From the NCBI GenBank assembly GCA_025266875.1, contig JALLLT010000019.1:558001-622000 (forward strand): a stretch of DNA of 64,000 bases, in the 5' to 3' direction. Under the pieces are notes generated by a model. The model did not search any database. It was not told where the DNA came from and saw only the letters and a program-made list of their open reading frames with translations. Source of the stretch: Fennellomyces sp. T-0311. Its lineage: Eukaryota > Mucoromycota > Mucoromycetes > Mucorales > Lichtheimiaceae. Of the stretch, positions 1-11,380 are shown one piece after another (the stretch's first letter is position 1; each line of letters begins with the position of its first letter). Position numbers and translations under genes: made by a program.

Positions 1-66
1 TTCACACTATCATCACCTATGCTGCCAGGCTATGATACACTAACTCCCAAAAAATAAAATGGATAG

Positions 67-569
67 AAACCCATACCTATCTCATTTTCGATGATGATTT
101 GGTTTCGATGCCACGCGAAAAACAAGCTGAATTCCCATGTTTTGCGTGGCAACGAGACCTCAACAACTCCATGCGCGACAACGGACCCACGATGGTCGGC
201 GAGTTTTCCATAGCAACAAACGATTGCGGCAAGTACTTGAACGGAGTCCGACTAGGTACTCGATACGAAGGTACGTTGCAAGATGGCGATACCAAAATTG
301 GAAAACCTGTATGTCCCACCTGCAGTTGCCAAAACGTCGAGGACTGGAAGACGTGGGATGACGACTACAAAAAGTTCTTGAAGGCGTTCATCGAACGGCA
401 GATGGATGCGTTCGAAGCCTCGTACGGATGGTTCTTTTGGACATACAAGACGGAGCAGCACATCAATCCCCATTGGGACTATTTGCTGGGCTGGGAGCAG
501 GGTTGGATTCCAAAGGATGCAAACAACAGAGAACACTCATGCAAGGATGTGGCGCCGCCTAGTCCGTAG
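67..569 (+). CDS. Exo-1,3-beta-glucanase (GH5), last exon, 5' part missing
   Basis: This is the terminal exon of a secreted or wall-associated glucan 1,3-beta-glucosidase, which releases glucose from beta-1,3-glucan during wall remodelling. The exon opens after a TAG acceptor at 64-66, with a CTAAC branch point at 40-44, and reads THTYLIFDDDL before continuing to the TAG at 567-569. It contains GPTMVGEFSIATNDC, where the Glu of VGEFS (codon 201-203) is at the place of the GH5 nucleophile, followed by KYLNGVRLGTRYEG, a CPTCSC cysteine cluster, then FFWTYKTE and the family's usual ending around LLGWEQGWIPKD. The N-terminal two thirds of the enzyme lie outside the window, so signal peptide and acid/base residue cannot be checked. 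The downstream neighbour is convergent. Family confidence is high; the exact start of the exon is inferred from splice signals. Confidence 0.88.
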
Positions 570-740
570 CCATTTTGTTTGTTTTACCCGTTTGTTTTAT
601 AAATAGTTTGATGATAAATATACAAAAAGTTACTACCTATTGATTTCTTTATTTTGTTAAGGGGAGGGGGAATGATGTATATGTGTATATATGTGTTGTG
701 TGTGTGTGTGAATGTCGGTGTGCGAATGGGCCCACTTTTT

Positions 741-1761
741 TCAAAGCAACATGCCATTTCGACTTTCCTTGATGGGGGGATGGTGACGATAGTCATCGTC
801 CACAAACTCATCATCCTCCTCCTCTTCTTCGATATAATTCTCCCGCCAGCCGCGTATGCCCTCCAAGTAATTTTCATGCAAATTGGCTCTGTACTCGTCC
901 AGCTTTTCCATGTTTTCAATGGCCAAATCGCGACTTCGCCGCTGGATCTCGCGACCACGCATGGACATCTTGTGGGCATGACGCAACGCAGCATCCAGCA
1001 GATCGCCTGTTGCTGTCACCAACTTGCCCATGATCACTCGCAGAATATGGTTGTACCAGAACGAGATCAGTGGTACAGATTGGATAAGTCCTGGAATATT
1101 AAATTTTATTAATACCTGCCCTTTGCATGTGAAAGTTTTGGCTCACCTTCAAGTGTCCAGCTGTCTTCTTGACGGTAGATCTTGAGTAATCCGCTGTCTT
1201 GCTCCGTCTCGCGGAAGTGTAACGTGGTGATGGCCGGTACCTGCAACCGCACAAACGATGGAAACATGCTCGGCGAGAAGTTTTGCGTGAGGTGGATCAC
1301 CGCCGTACGTCTATTTAGGACCATACACGTGAATTACATCATTCCCCTTTCCTAGCCTTTTTTCTTTACCCGTCAAACACAATATTGTCAATCGTGGGCG
1401 CCTGTCGGTTCAGCGCTTGCCATACCGTGTAAACACTTTGTAAACGGTGTGAGCAGAGATAAATCCCCCCCCCCAACATTTCCCTCCCCGAAGTACTCAC
1501 TATTGAATGTTATTTATTCCCTCCGTGCTCATAACCGGCGAGGTCAGTACCGCATCGTCAAAAAAGTAGTATTCTAATATTCGCTTCCATCGCAGCGTGC
1601 TGTACGAGAACAAATCTTCAATGATATCTGAAATGGACCCAGTGTCAAAATCGATCCAAACGTAAATAATGGTGGTCAATTGGTTTCTCTGATTTTTTTT
1701 TACTTCTTATAAGGTCGTTGGATGAACTTTCGAGTTGTGCATTGGTTTCAATGTCGGTCAT
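741..1761 (-). CDS. SigF-like NTF2-like domain protein, five exons
   Basis: Exons: 1704-1761, 1501-1627, 1370-1435, 1147-1310 and 741-1090. All four introns are GT-AG and the join gives 254 residues in frame. The protein starts MTDIETNAQLES, then has IIEDLFSYSTLRWKRILEYYF, a stretch ending STEGINNIQYVYTVWQALNR, QAPTIDNIVFDGRTAVIHL, FSPSMFPSFVRLQVPAITTL, and SWTLEGLIQSVPLISFWYNH. The pattern of an N-terminal helix, then a curved sheet, then a hydrophobic helix is what I know of fungal SigF-like NTF2-like proteins. Their biochemical role is poorly defined, and a role in lipid or sterol binding would be guesswork. After the domain come a charged helical region and an acidic run (EEEEEDDEFVDDD). 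The gene is convergent with the glucanase, 171 bp away. Exon structure is well supported; the family name rests on remembered similarity. Confidence 0.8.
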
Positions 1762-3953
1762 GATTGTGTGTGTACGTAATATGTGGTAAAAGGAAAAAAC
1801 GAGGGCTGCAACAGTGAAGGAGTGATCTCAAAAAACCACAGGACCGAGTTCCACAAACTACTTAAATTGGCCCAAACTAAGCTTTTGCTTGTGCATAACC
1901 GTAGTTCACAGTAAAAAAGCCTTGCCTTTTTCTCCCTCTTACTCATTATCCGCTGCTTCTCGTGCTCTTTTTGACATGATCATTGTGTACACCAGGGGGA
2001 CCGGATGTTTACCCCTGCCTATTTTCTTCCGTGATCTCTTCATGTCTGTGTTACCATGTATGCATCAATTATACACAACATAACTTTTTTGCATTGGTAG
2101 GCCACATGTCTTAAGAATCTCTTGGCCATGATTCTGCCCCGCCACAATCAAGCAGATGCAAGGTTTTGTGATACTCTTCAGTTGCATGATGCTGATGAAC
2201 GGTGCATTTGTACCACCCTAATGCCCCGACTTGGAGCTGCAACAAGTAAACCGCTTTTCATATATCGCCACATGCAGTTCATGATCATCGTTTCCATGTT
2301 GAATAAAATTCCCTACTTTCCGATTGTATCGATAATACGCTAAAAAAAGACGAATATGACACTTGGCATGTGAAATTCAGTCGAATTGCTTATGGCAAAT
2401 AGCTGATTATTCAGATAGTTTGTTTCGTCATTTCGATCGCTTGAATGTGAAGGCAGTTACCGCTACATATTGACCTATCCCATTGCTAGAAAATAATTAA
2501 TTTCACCCATACGTACGTCATGCGTCGTCACGAATCAAAGCAGCCACTTTATTGCTCAATAATGAACTGTTGTTCCGGACACCCAAACAAATCGATCGTA
2601 GCACCGTGGCTAACAAGACGCACGCCCCAACGGATCCGCAACCATCCCTATCTCCAGCGATCACCGAGTACAATCGATATCCGGATTTAGAATAAAAATA
2701 CGTTTCTCCAGCAAGGATGGCAATATCAATGCACTTTTCCGCCACTGTTAAAGAAGCCAACTAAATGCGACTGGTCCACCAATGTACTCCCAAAACATGT
2801 AGCAATGGTTTCTGTTCCCTTGTACTGTGTGGCTAGGTTCCACACAGTGTGGGAGATACAACCGCCTACAGAAACTGTAACCGTAACCAGAAACCGTAAC
2901 CGTAACCAAGTATATTCACCTGTCAGTGACTGTTCAATCAGGCATTTGAATATCGTTTGTTGTCGGGAGATCGTCGTCATTTCTGCAAATCCTGTGCATC
3001 TGTTTTATCTCTTGCACCTCGACGTCGTGGTCGTTTTGACTTGAACGCATATCGAATCGTACCCCAATATATTTCATGTCGAAATCCTTGCATCTTTGCT
3101 CAACGAGGCGTTCAAAAGTGACGAATTCATGTAGTGCTTGTCGTGATGGGATTTATACTCGTATCGAATATGATCTCGGATGTAATTCTAAATTCCGTGG
3201 TGCAAGTGTTGCGTGCGTATGCGTACTCCGTGATTGGGTGTCGACCTTCATCAATACCATCGTAATCTTCAAATAGTAAATTCAAATTCGTGTATTACAT
3301 ACTTAAAAAGATTTATGACACTAAATGACTTTATTATAACCTGAGGAGCAATGTTCCTACGTACCTTTGGAATCGTTGCACGGGTAACGGATGCCTGATC
3401 CTCTATCTAAATGTCCGCCATGCCGCGATGCTTCTCGATGACTTTTTATATATTTGATATGCATTTCTACAGAAAATTTAACTCGTAAATTCTGCAGACG
3501 TTCTTGGATCACATACCATGAAGCACAGGACGATACCTTTTGCTTATTCCGTAGTATATATAAAGTAATGATGAGCAAAATGGCGATTAAAAAACGGAAA
3601 AGAACAGGAAGGGAAGTTCAAAAAGCTGCTATTCGTTGCGTACCTATATAAACGCCTGCTAATAACTTTCAGAAATAAGTAATAGCTTTTGAGGTTTATA
3701 ACCGCCTGCACATAATCTATGTGCTCCATGACGGATGGGCGTAACTCAATGATAATCATGGGCAGCGATAATAGCAAAAATTGATTGTTGATAAAACATG
3801 CCTCTCTTCTATGCTTGTGATCATTTTGCACTTACCTCTGTCCGACATGCAGTAATTGGCCCCACGTCCATACCACGGTTCATCATACCAAGTAAAGTTT
3901 CATTGACATGGATAATATATAGTGGTAGTAGTAGGCATAACGTAATGCATTGA
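1762..3953. other. Gene-poor stretch
   Basis: I see no convincing gene here. Open frames are short, AT-rich and without recognisable domains. A perfect 9-bp inverted repeat lies at 2824-2848, followed by several CCGTAACC-type short direct repeats near 2878-2908. The first part includes the promoter of the NTF2-like gene upstream of 1761. Confidence 0.5.
2824..2848. repeat. Perfect 9-bp inverted repeat
   Basis: ACTGTGTGG and CCACACAGT are separated by the 7-nt spacer CTAGGTT. It could form a hairpin or be a remnant of a small transposon end. No larger element could be defined around it. Confidence 0.6.
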
Positions 3954-3958
3954 CAGCA

Positions 3959-4352
3959 TGTGGTATCGCTCAATTGGAAAGCTTCAAATGACGAGACCAA
4001 AAATAAGATAATGTTTTATTGAAGAGAACTACTCTCTATTTATAATGATGATGAGTCGGGACGGAGAAGGTGAATGCTTTTCTATCAGAGCCGAATCCGT
4101 GTTATCGCCGTAATCCCTAATGACCATACTGCCTTATTACGAAGGAGCGGATAATCATGCAGAGACTGAGTTAACGTGAACGGTCCTTCTTGAAGTCTGA
4201 ACCCAGATCAAGGTCTCACTGACACACAAGCCAGTGAACAGGCCAATAGATAACTGTGCGGTTGTTGATGTCGAAATAAAGGAACGGATGTAACAAAGGC
4301 TGAGATGGAACGGTCTGTAGACAATGGATGACTAGTATGTCAGGATACGACA
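3959..4352 (-). mobile_element. Solo LTR with 5-bp target duplication
   Basis: Read on the minus strand, the element starts TGTCGTATCCTGACA and ends GCGATACCACA, giving TG...CA termini over 394 bp. It is flanked by CAGCA at 3954-3958 and CAGCA at 4353-4357, the 5-bp duplication expected of an LTR-retrotransposon integrase. Inside, in minus-strand order, are a TATAAATAGAGAG motif and a later AATAAAA signal. The same family is found at 37612-38397 and as fragments in each spacer of the adhesin array (from 41719, 47279, 52726 and 58550). No internal coding region is attached, so this is a solo LTR left by LTR-LTR recombination. Confidence 0.85.
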
Positions 4353-4541
4353 CAGCATATATCCTGAGATCAAGTAATTGTCTGAATCGCTGTTTACCCC
4401 TTAACAATTTCTATAGTCCTTCAATAGTGTAGCATGGATGCACAACCTTCCATTTCAGTATCACAGATACTGATGGATAATACTGCTCGCCTCCGAGAAG
4501 TCCACAAAGTCCAAAGTGTGCCTACTTCACATGGATAACGA

Positions 4542-5330
4542 TTAGTCCTGATTTGCCCTGGTGTCGTTGAAGATTTGAATCAATCGCTGCTCGTTAATGC
4601 TTCTTTCTTGACCATATAATTTCAAGAATGACAAATTTCGAAGCGAAGCCATAGCATGAATTGCTTGCCTTCGATAGCAAGGCTCCGCATTCTGATTTTC
4701 ACAATTCGTACTCGTGAATCTTTTTGTTGTCAAGTATGGAGATAAGTGTTTCGTTTGATTGTGCGTCCAAAGATCAAGATACTGGATCGGCGAATTACCG
4801 CATATGTGCCTCGCAATATTCTCCGGCGCTTTTGCGTCATTTTTGCTGCGGTTCTATCGATCGTAGCCGAATGAAAAGAGCATCAGGCTCTTACTGTGGC
4901 ACAAGTTTTTCGAATCCGGTATTGTAATATGGCGTTAAGCGGATTGCATCATTGCTGTCGTTCACAATGTACATTGTAAGCTGTCGAAGATGGGCAAGCT
5001 TGAATAATTCATACAAAACACTGCTATTCCAGACATGACGGCCAAAAATGCGGATTCCTCTAATGCAAGACATGCAGCTAAAAGGCCTTGCATGTTGGGA
5101 GAGTCAATGCTTGGGAGTTTGGCATTAAATCTCTATCAGCGACTGAGTGCCTTCGAGGCGAGATGACGCATTTTTGAAGTCCAGTTTCCGTGGATAATAG
5201 ACTGTTGCAGCATCTTTGTATCATCAGCCAAAGTGGCAGGCCAAACAGCAGATTGTCACACTTGGAGCCGTCTTTCCCGTTATGAGATAATTCATTTGAA
5301 CTATCCACGCGTAATCGTAGACTGGTAAGT
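4542..5330 (-). pseudogene. Degenerate F-box/LRR-like remnant
   Basis: Minus-strand frames contain short leucine-rich pieces such as LRNLSFLKLYGQERSI (4542-4733) and LFKLAHLRQLTMYIVND (4891-5073), typical in texture of the large, fast-decaying F-box/LRR families of fungi. The pieces lie in different frames with stops between them, so no intact gene is present. No F-box motif could be found. The assignment rests only on LRR-like spacing of hydrophobic residues. Confidence 0.3.
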
Positions 5331-5451
5331 CCAGTAATGAATGATGATTGAGTGTAAGTTGTACCGTCAAATCAGGGTATTTAGATGACGTCTATAGCTA
5401 GAAAGAGCTCCTGCAACGCTGGATATCAATTATTGATCACACCCATAGTAG

Positions 5452-6420
5452 ATGCAAGTGCACATGAAGCTGCGCGCACGTACATTACAGCTCAAATTCG
5501 CCACCAGGCTCCAATCGCTCCCAGTGTCTACTATGGCCCGTGCGATTGAGCTTTCTTTCCTATGGAACGGCCGGACCTCTAGCGACCTCCAATGGCGGAA
5601 ATTAACGGCCACCAACCCCCTACATCAGCAGTACTGGAAGCTACGAAACGACTTGACCTCAACCAAGGACCCGGTGGCAGCGGCCATTGATAAGAAACGA
5701 AACGAAGAGTTTACAGCTCGGTCTTCCAAGTACAAATCAATTCGGTGTCTAAGGCCATATCGCCTTGTCGACCCCATCTTGTACTTGGCAGCCTCATCTA
5801 AGGATCGACACCGACTGGTTAAATGGCGTATGCATTGGGTCCCCTCATACCCACTGAAGGATTGCGAATGCGGTACAGTTGCTGCCCCCCGAGAACACTA
5901 CGCCACCTGTCCATTGCTTCGGGCAGAGCTTCAAGAACTACTCCTAGCATTTGGACCAGTCCCTGACCAGCAAAACAATACACAGGTGATCGGCTTTATA
6001 TTGAACACCCTTCCGCGTTCAAATAATGGACTGACCCGGGGCAAATGGAAGAAGGCGTGGCCCGCACTTTTGCATGTCCTCCGCAAGGTTGATAAACTGA
6101 ACCATAAAGACGAGCAGTACGATGACGATGAACCGGCACCGGAAGAAGCTCTTCAAGGCGGACCATCAGCACGTACAAACCACCACACTTAGGGTGATAC
6201 TCACGTTTACATTATTGATATTATACCTACACTGTTTTTCTTCTCTCTAATTCTATTACTCTTCACAACGTTTCGACATCGACCTGTCTTTTTCCCCGTA
6301 AGGGGTTTTTCAGACATGGCACCAGATACCCTTTTATATCTATACATTTGTACCGCAAGGAAGCGACCATATACCTATTGGAGCAGGTCAAAAAGTCTTC
6401 CAAATAAAATTTATACTTTT
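5452..6420 (+). mobile_element. 5'-truncated LINE fragment with RT C-terminal region
   Basis: An open frame of 246 codons (5452-6192) resembles the region after the reverse transcriptase of LINEs. It has KWRMHWVPSYPLKDCECG, then a C-x-C...H...C zinc-knuckle arrangement (CECG, REHYATC), and a tail with GKWKKAWPALLHVLRK. Upstream of 5452 two stops in a row end the frame, so the RT and endonuclease parts are missing. The 3' UTR (6193-6420) holds a CCCC/GGGG mini-hairpin at 6294-6305 and ends in an AT-rich stretch with an AATAAA-like signal. The 3' UTR also matches the fragment at 17138-17314. I could not find a target-site duplication around this copy. Confidence 0.7.
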
Positions 6421-6423
6421 CAA

Positions 6424-7620
6424 CTAATGTGCATATGAGCATACTGGTGTACCGGTAAGAAAATATAGAGCTACGTTACCTTTTTCGTTGATGGCCATGG
6501 TAAAAAGTGGAGGCTCCCTATGCAATTGTTCCTTGGTAGCACCTGCGATGAGGTACACACAAAGCTGTTTGAAGCGGCGACAGATGGTCATGTCTGAAAC
6601 AGGATGTCTGTGCGTCCTTGCACAGATTTCCGTCGGCATGACGATAATTAACTGAATTGAAGCAGCCGTTCATGAACACTTCTCTACCAGGTTACCCACT
6701 GGTGATCACACGCGATCAACGAATGGGCGGTATTTCAAAGTGGGAACGTAAATATTTACTGCGCCTTCGTGTCCGAGGTTTTGTCAAGTTCTACCTTTTC
6801 ATTAATTAATGAAGGTAAGTCAATTCCCCACAGTTTAGTCTAAAAAGATCCCCGTTTCCATGTCAAAGAATCTGTCTGATCACCACATTGCTCTTTTTAG
6901 GTCCTCACAATTCAAATTTTGGCCTTCTTGGTGAGTCAATCGCATATTGTTTAAGCGTGTGCCGTGTCAACATGCTTAGAAATGTTCTTCATACTGACGC
7001 TTCCTATATTCCCGTTTCTTTTTTCAAGGCACCGTAATCCAAACGTTGGTTCCATTGGTAAGTCATGCTTTAGTTCAAACAAATGTTCGTTATACTCATT
7101 CTTCCTACATTCCCGGGTTAGTTTTGTTCCCACTCCTCCATATGCTATGGTGGAGGCACCATAGAGTATGGTGGAGTGTGCCGCCTTGTGTGGCAGAGAT
7201 ACCGTAGAGTGCGGTATGGGCACCGTAGAGTACGGTGGAGTTTGTCGCCTAGAGCGGCAGAGTATTACCGTGCATACGGTACAGGTTGTCGCCTTGAGCG
7301 GCAGAGATACCGCAGAGAGCGGTATGAGCACCGTAGAATACGGTGGAGTTTGTCGCCTAGAGCGGCAGAGTATTACCGTGCATACGGTACAGGTTGTCGC
7401 CTTGAGCGGCAGAGTACACCGTGCATACGGTACAGTCACCCGCAAGGGTGGAGTTTTTTTTATAGGTACGGTCCGGGGAGATACGATCTTCTCCATGGAG
7501 CCAATAAGGTAAAAACAATCACCAGTTTTCTTCTGATATAACTAACTCTTCTTCTTTATGGGCGAGGCTCGATCAGCGGACACGTCCGCTGGTGCAGCCC
7601 GCCTCACAAACACGTATGAG
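6424..7620. repeat. Spliced-looking repeat element, copy 1 (paralogue of 13.2-13.9 kb)
   Basis: On the minus strand a frame (6424-6639) begins MPTEICARTHRHPVSD. On the plus strand, heading the other way, there is a chain of splice-like signals: GTAAGTCAA near 6833, an AG then a short exon-like piece ending in GTGAGTC near 6935, another AG and short piece before GTAAGTC near 7062, and GGTAAAAAC near 7508. The second copy at 13230-13870 has the same divergent frame (MPTEVRPTTHRHPVSD) and the same order of donor sites in inverted orientation. Between the third and fourth splice signals lies the mini-hairpin array. I do not recognise the protein or the element class. It may be a degenerate mobile element or a duplicated gene. 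Confidence 0.4.
7138..7450. repeat. Array of about 14 short hairpins in two 108-bp higher-order repeats
   Basis: Consecutive small inverted repeats lie almost end to end. Examples are CACCATA-gag-TATGGTG (7157-7173), ATACCG...CGGTAT (7199-7217), CACCGTA-gag-TACGGTG (7221-7237), TACCGT-gcat-ACGGTA (7266-7281), ATACCGC-agaga-GCGGTAT (7307-7325), CACCGTA-gaa-TACGGTG (7329-7345) and CACCC-gcaa-GGGTG (7437-7450), with GCC...GGC mini-stems between them. A block starting at 7221 recurs at 7329, so the larger period is 108 bp. Stem sequences differ between hairpins but stay paired. Several reading frames are open across the array on both strands, which is a by-product of its repetitive composition. 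Confidence 0.85.
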
Positions 7621-8875
7621 CCGCCGGTGTGGAAAGTTCTGCAATCGGTGGCCTCAGCCATAAGCCATATGCCTTCGTTTAGTGTTGGCGTAAGGATAGG
7701 TCAAGCGTGTGAGATAAAATAACTTGACGCCATTTGTGCGTTTAAGTAACATATTTAAACCTTTTCTTTCTTCGTTCTCCTTTAGCTTAGTTTCGCGTAA
7801 TAAAAGTGCCCTTTGTAATTATTAGAGAATTTAATAGTGTGAGAGCTTGGACATACATATATATGTTTACAAGACCATGCTTTGGTTGAACATTGTTCGT
7901 TTAATGCTTTCGCGCTTTCGTCCACAAAAGTCTTTGACATGCCTCTTCAAACGTTGTGAACAAGATCTATATATGTATTTATTTCATAGAGATCCACCAC
8001 CAACTCGTAGGTAACATTGGTAAAACAAGTGAAGCATATATAGCTCTCGTAACCGAAGCAAATATCTATCATGTACTTGGCGTGTAAAATAAACTGAACA
8101 GTGCTGCCAGTAGATAGCAACAGGGCCGGCGGTACTGTTCTTGACTATGCAACAGAATTAAATAATACGATACAGAGCATGCATTGGCGTCTTTACTGAA
8201 TGACACGCGGTGCCTTCACCACCATTAAATGCTCGAAAGAGGCTGCATGACACAGTCGACGTGGGATTTACCTATGGGCTACCAGACTCGATTCTATGCA
8301 CCATGTCCATGAAGTACAAAATATCCTGTGCCTCTAACGCGCTGGCAGCACTGTATAACCCACAGCGCATCCATACAAAAAAGCATAGCCAAGGTCTCGT
8401 TCCTAGCCATACCATGTAGCCCGCGTTTTCCAACCACTGTAGTATTCTCTGCGCCGGCGTTCAACGTTTTCAGCAAGTGTCAGGTTCATTCGTTGATCTC
8501 GCACATTATCATACTAATTGAATTGAAATCGTAGCTGATTGTGTCCTTTTTTTCGTGTCCATTCCAGATGTTTCGCATTTGTCTCGTACACCATGGATCC
8601 CGCGTTTCTTCCACTTCCCAAACCAGCCCATTGCCATAGTTTTCAAATAAACCAGCTTTTTTTATTAGTTATTTTTTACTGCTAAACTACACTTACCTGT
8701 TATTCATTTTTCTGGTATATAACCCACCTCCAACTTTTGCAGGAACGTTCTCAGAGTCGTCATTATGCTAATTCCAGTCGCAGATTGGCTAATGGAGCAG
8801 CGATCTTGGCCATAAAACCATTTTTTCGCGTATTTGCAGCACGGTATCAATTTTGAAAACCAGTCCTAGCGAAAA
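7621..8875. other. No gene recognised
   Basis: There are only short frames without motifs. The sequence is AT-rich from 7680 to 8100 and of more mixed composition after 8200. No repeat boundary or RNA gene could be defined. Confidence 0.4.
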
Positions 8876-8955
8876 GGGTCGGTTATAGCTCAGATGGCAG
8901 CGCGCCGCACTACTACCCGGTGGGGCGCGTGTTCGAATCTGAGCCAATGACCGAC
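8876..8955 (+). repeat. tRNA-like sequence, not a functional tRNA
   Basis: TAGCTCAGATGG resembles a pol III A box and GTTCGAATC about 40 nt later resembles a B box. GTCGGT (8878-8883) can pair with ACCGAC (8950-8955), as an acceptor stem would. The D and T stems do not pair as in a canonical tRNA, and the middle forms a long GC-rich stem (GCGCGCC/GGGGCGCG). It may be the head of a tRNA-derived SINE or a decayed tRNA gene. Confidence 0.35.
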
Positions 8956-9282
8956 TGGCTCCTGTGAGGGTAGCAGGAGGGTGGTGGTGGGCAACTTTTT
9001 TTTATCTAGAATTCTTGTTAATCCTTTTTCCGTGGCAAATGCTTTACCTTTACGCAATACGACAAGCGTCCACGTATGGTCCAGAAAACGAAGAGTGCCA
9101 TTTGGGTCATTTTTGGCCATGGTGCACGCATTTTATTCATCTGCCAGACAGCACTTCAAGCCACCTCAGGAAAGGGTGTTCTTGCTCGACATTTGTACTC
9201 TAAAGATAAATAAACTTCCTGTCAGCAACCAGGTCAACAAAATGAAAGCCATCTGGCGCACGGAAAAATACATACGTAAGCA

Positions 9283-10762
9283 TTGGGGCAAGATGGCGCT
9301 GATGGTGCGGATGAGCACGTGCGCGGCCTCAATCAGAGTAAAGTATTTGTGGCAGTATCGTCCCCATGGGTTGTGCGTTCAAACAAACGGCTACTGTTGC
9401 ATGGAAAGAGCTTTGTTGCGAAGGAAACGGTGTGTCCCAAAGAAAAACATTTTGTTGGAAAGAAAACCGCTTGTTGCCTAGCAACCCCGGTCGAAAAATT
9501 TGTCACCGAGCTGGTCCAATCATTGCGGCGTATTTTGGCGCTGATGCAGGTACCTGGTGACACAAGGCATGTCCTCGTTCAAGAACCTGTTTGCCACAGC
9601 AGACAAACTTGGCCTACAACCCAACTTTGGAAACTTTGATCTACGAATTAACGATCTGCCACGCACCGACCCTTCTGGAAGATACATCCCTTGGCATACG
9701 ATCTTAGTCAAAGATGCGCTTTACTACAATACGGCTTTAGAATGCTTCTGGCACCGGCAACCAGGTTTACGCTCGTCCAAGGACCGCCTGACAACCAAGT
9801 TTCTCGCAAGGCTGACCGAAGGCACATGCACCATCATTACCCCACTATGAACATTTTTTGAAATGCACGGCAGTCCGTTCTCGCCAGGTTCTTGCTTTAT
9901 TTTCCGCTCAAATATACTACTCAAGCCTACTCTCCGATCCGCGATTGAGCTCACAGAGATCACACCGGTCCAGCAACCGTCCCCCTTTCATCACACTTCC
10001 ACAAGAGTACCCACGAGCACATAAATCAGTTTTGTCTGCTTTCTGGCGTGCAAACTTCCCTCACCATGCCCACACTATTTTGTGGCGGGCTTATCATCGC
10101 AAACTCCCTACGCGATCAAGACTACAAAGACTCAATATTCAGTTTGCTCTGGACCGTCGGTGCCCAATCAGTGGCGAAGTGGAAACGGATAGACATTTTG
10201 TGTGGGATTGCCCGGTAAAACAAACGACTTGGCGTACGATGGCCGGACGTTTTCTGGAACAACCCTCTTTGCTTTCATATGAGCACTTCTGGATCAACCC
10301 CACCAACAAACTACAAGTCTCCGGCATTCAAGGCGTCTCTTTCGAGATGGTCATGGAACGCACCTTCCTCGCGATATGGCAAGCACACTGGCGTTACTTT
10401 TTCGACAATAGCACCTTTTGGCCAAATGGCATCGTCGCCAAAGTCATCGGCCAAGTCAAGAGGATAGAATCCGAACTTAGCTTATAGCTGTTAGTATTGT
10501 ATCACCAATGTGCCCTCTTATTTGGGCGCTCTGAATAAACGAATATCTACAAAAAAAACCTGGTGACACAATTCACTTGACAACCGCGTGCTCGTCTTTC
10601 GCTGAGCGCTTGCCTAAGGGAAGTGATGTGGCTGCTTTGAACCTTACAAAGGTACATACTATATTTCAATCGATTCGCTCGATGGCTGTCATTGGCTATG
10701 GTATCCAACGGTCATACTTGTATTGCATGAGCCTAATTAACTCGACGATGCCCTCGTCGTGA
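9283..10762 (+). pseudogene. Unknown reading frame split by a LINE insertion
   Basis: Two parts of an open frame flank the LINE at 9566-10557. The left part (9283-9565) ends ...ILALMQVPGDT and the right part (10572-10762) begins IHLTTACSSFAERLPKG and ends at TAG. Removing the LINE and one copy of the 14-bp duplication places both parts in the same frame with no stop, for about 157 codons. I do not recognise the protein. It may itself belong to an older transposon, because the tRNA-like sequence and other repeats are close by. The frame is plus-strand and has no obvious signal peptide or membrane segment. Confidence 0.35.
9566..10557 (+). mobile_element. 5'-truncated LINE with 14-bp target duplication
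   Basis: The insertion is flanked by ACCTGGTGACACAA at 9552-9565 and 10558-10571, and ends with a short poly(A) run (10551-10557), the hallmark of target-primed reverse transcription. It encodes the C-terminal part of a LINE ORF2 in two frames: 9566-9850 (DLRINDLPRTDPSGRYIP) and 9858-10487, where a zf-RVT-like region is visible (FWRANFPHHAHTILWRAYH, then RCPISGEVETDRHFVWDCP). The frame change near 9850 marks it as dead. Its tail differs from the LINEs at 5452 and 14448, so it is a second or third LINE family. Confidence 0.85.
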
Positions 10763-11380
10763 GTACGTACTGACAGCGTTCGAGCAAAATTAACCATCCA
10801 GTTGATTTGGAAACTATAGCCATCATTTTGATCCATCACATTATGTGCAGGATTTGATTTGCTCTACGAAAGATCTCATACACTATTTCATTGCGGACAT
10901 GATGGATGAGTACATTGCATACGTTTGAAATACATGTACAGTCAAGTACTGGAGAAGTGAGCGATGGATGAATGATAATACAATGATATATGGCTTATAC
11001 GAACTACTGTTCACAATTTAAGAATTGCTCGTCAGACCGCAGACAGAACATGGATCCTCTCAGCATACAGTAATTTTGGATTGAGATATATTTGGCAGGA
11101 AACATAAAAGTAGATGCATTCTAGGTAGTAAGATGGGAGAAACAGTTGCTTCAATGTACAGATTGGCCATGATGATATTTTGGAGAAGAAATATGCGCTT
11201 TGTTGACATAAACAGCAAGAAGGAAGAAATGTTGCTTTGGCCCGTAAATAAGAGTCTCTTATGTGTGTCAAATGGTAATCTTGTGCGCTTGACCTATACA
11301 TATACCGTCATCAATAAGAAGGCATACGACTTGAAGCTGAAATTACCGATAGAAGAACAGTCTGGACCGTAGCCTATAGG
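10763..11380. other. No gene recognised
   Basis: AT-rich sequence with short frames on both strands and no domain, RNA or repeat that I can support. Confidence 0.4.

Noticed and set aside
2878..2908. Telomere-like CCGTAACC repeats
   Set aside because: Only a few imperfect units, with no longer tract and internal location.
7138..7450. CRISPR-like array
   Set aside because: Units are adjoining hairpins without unique spacers, and the context is eukaryotic.
6951..7541. Three overlapping frames of 114-181 codons over the hairpin array
   Set aside because: They arise from repetitive, stop-poor hairpin sequence; different frames give equally odd repetitive peptides.
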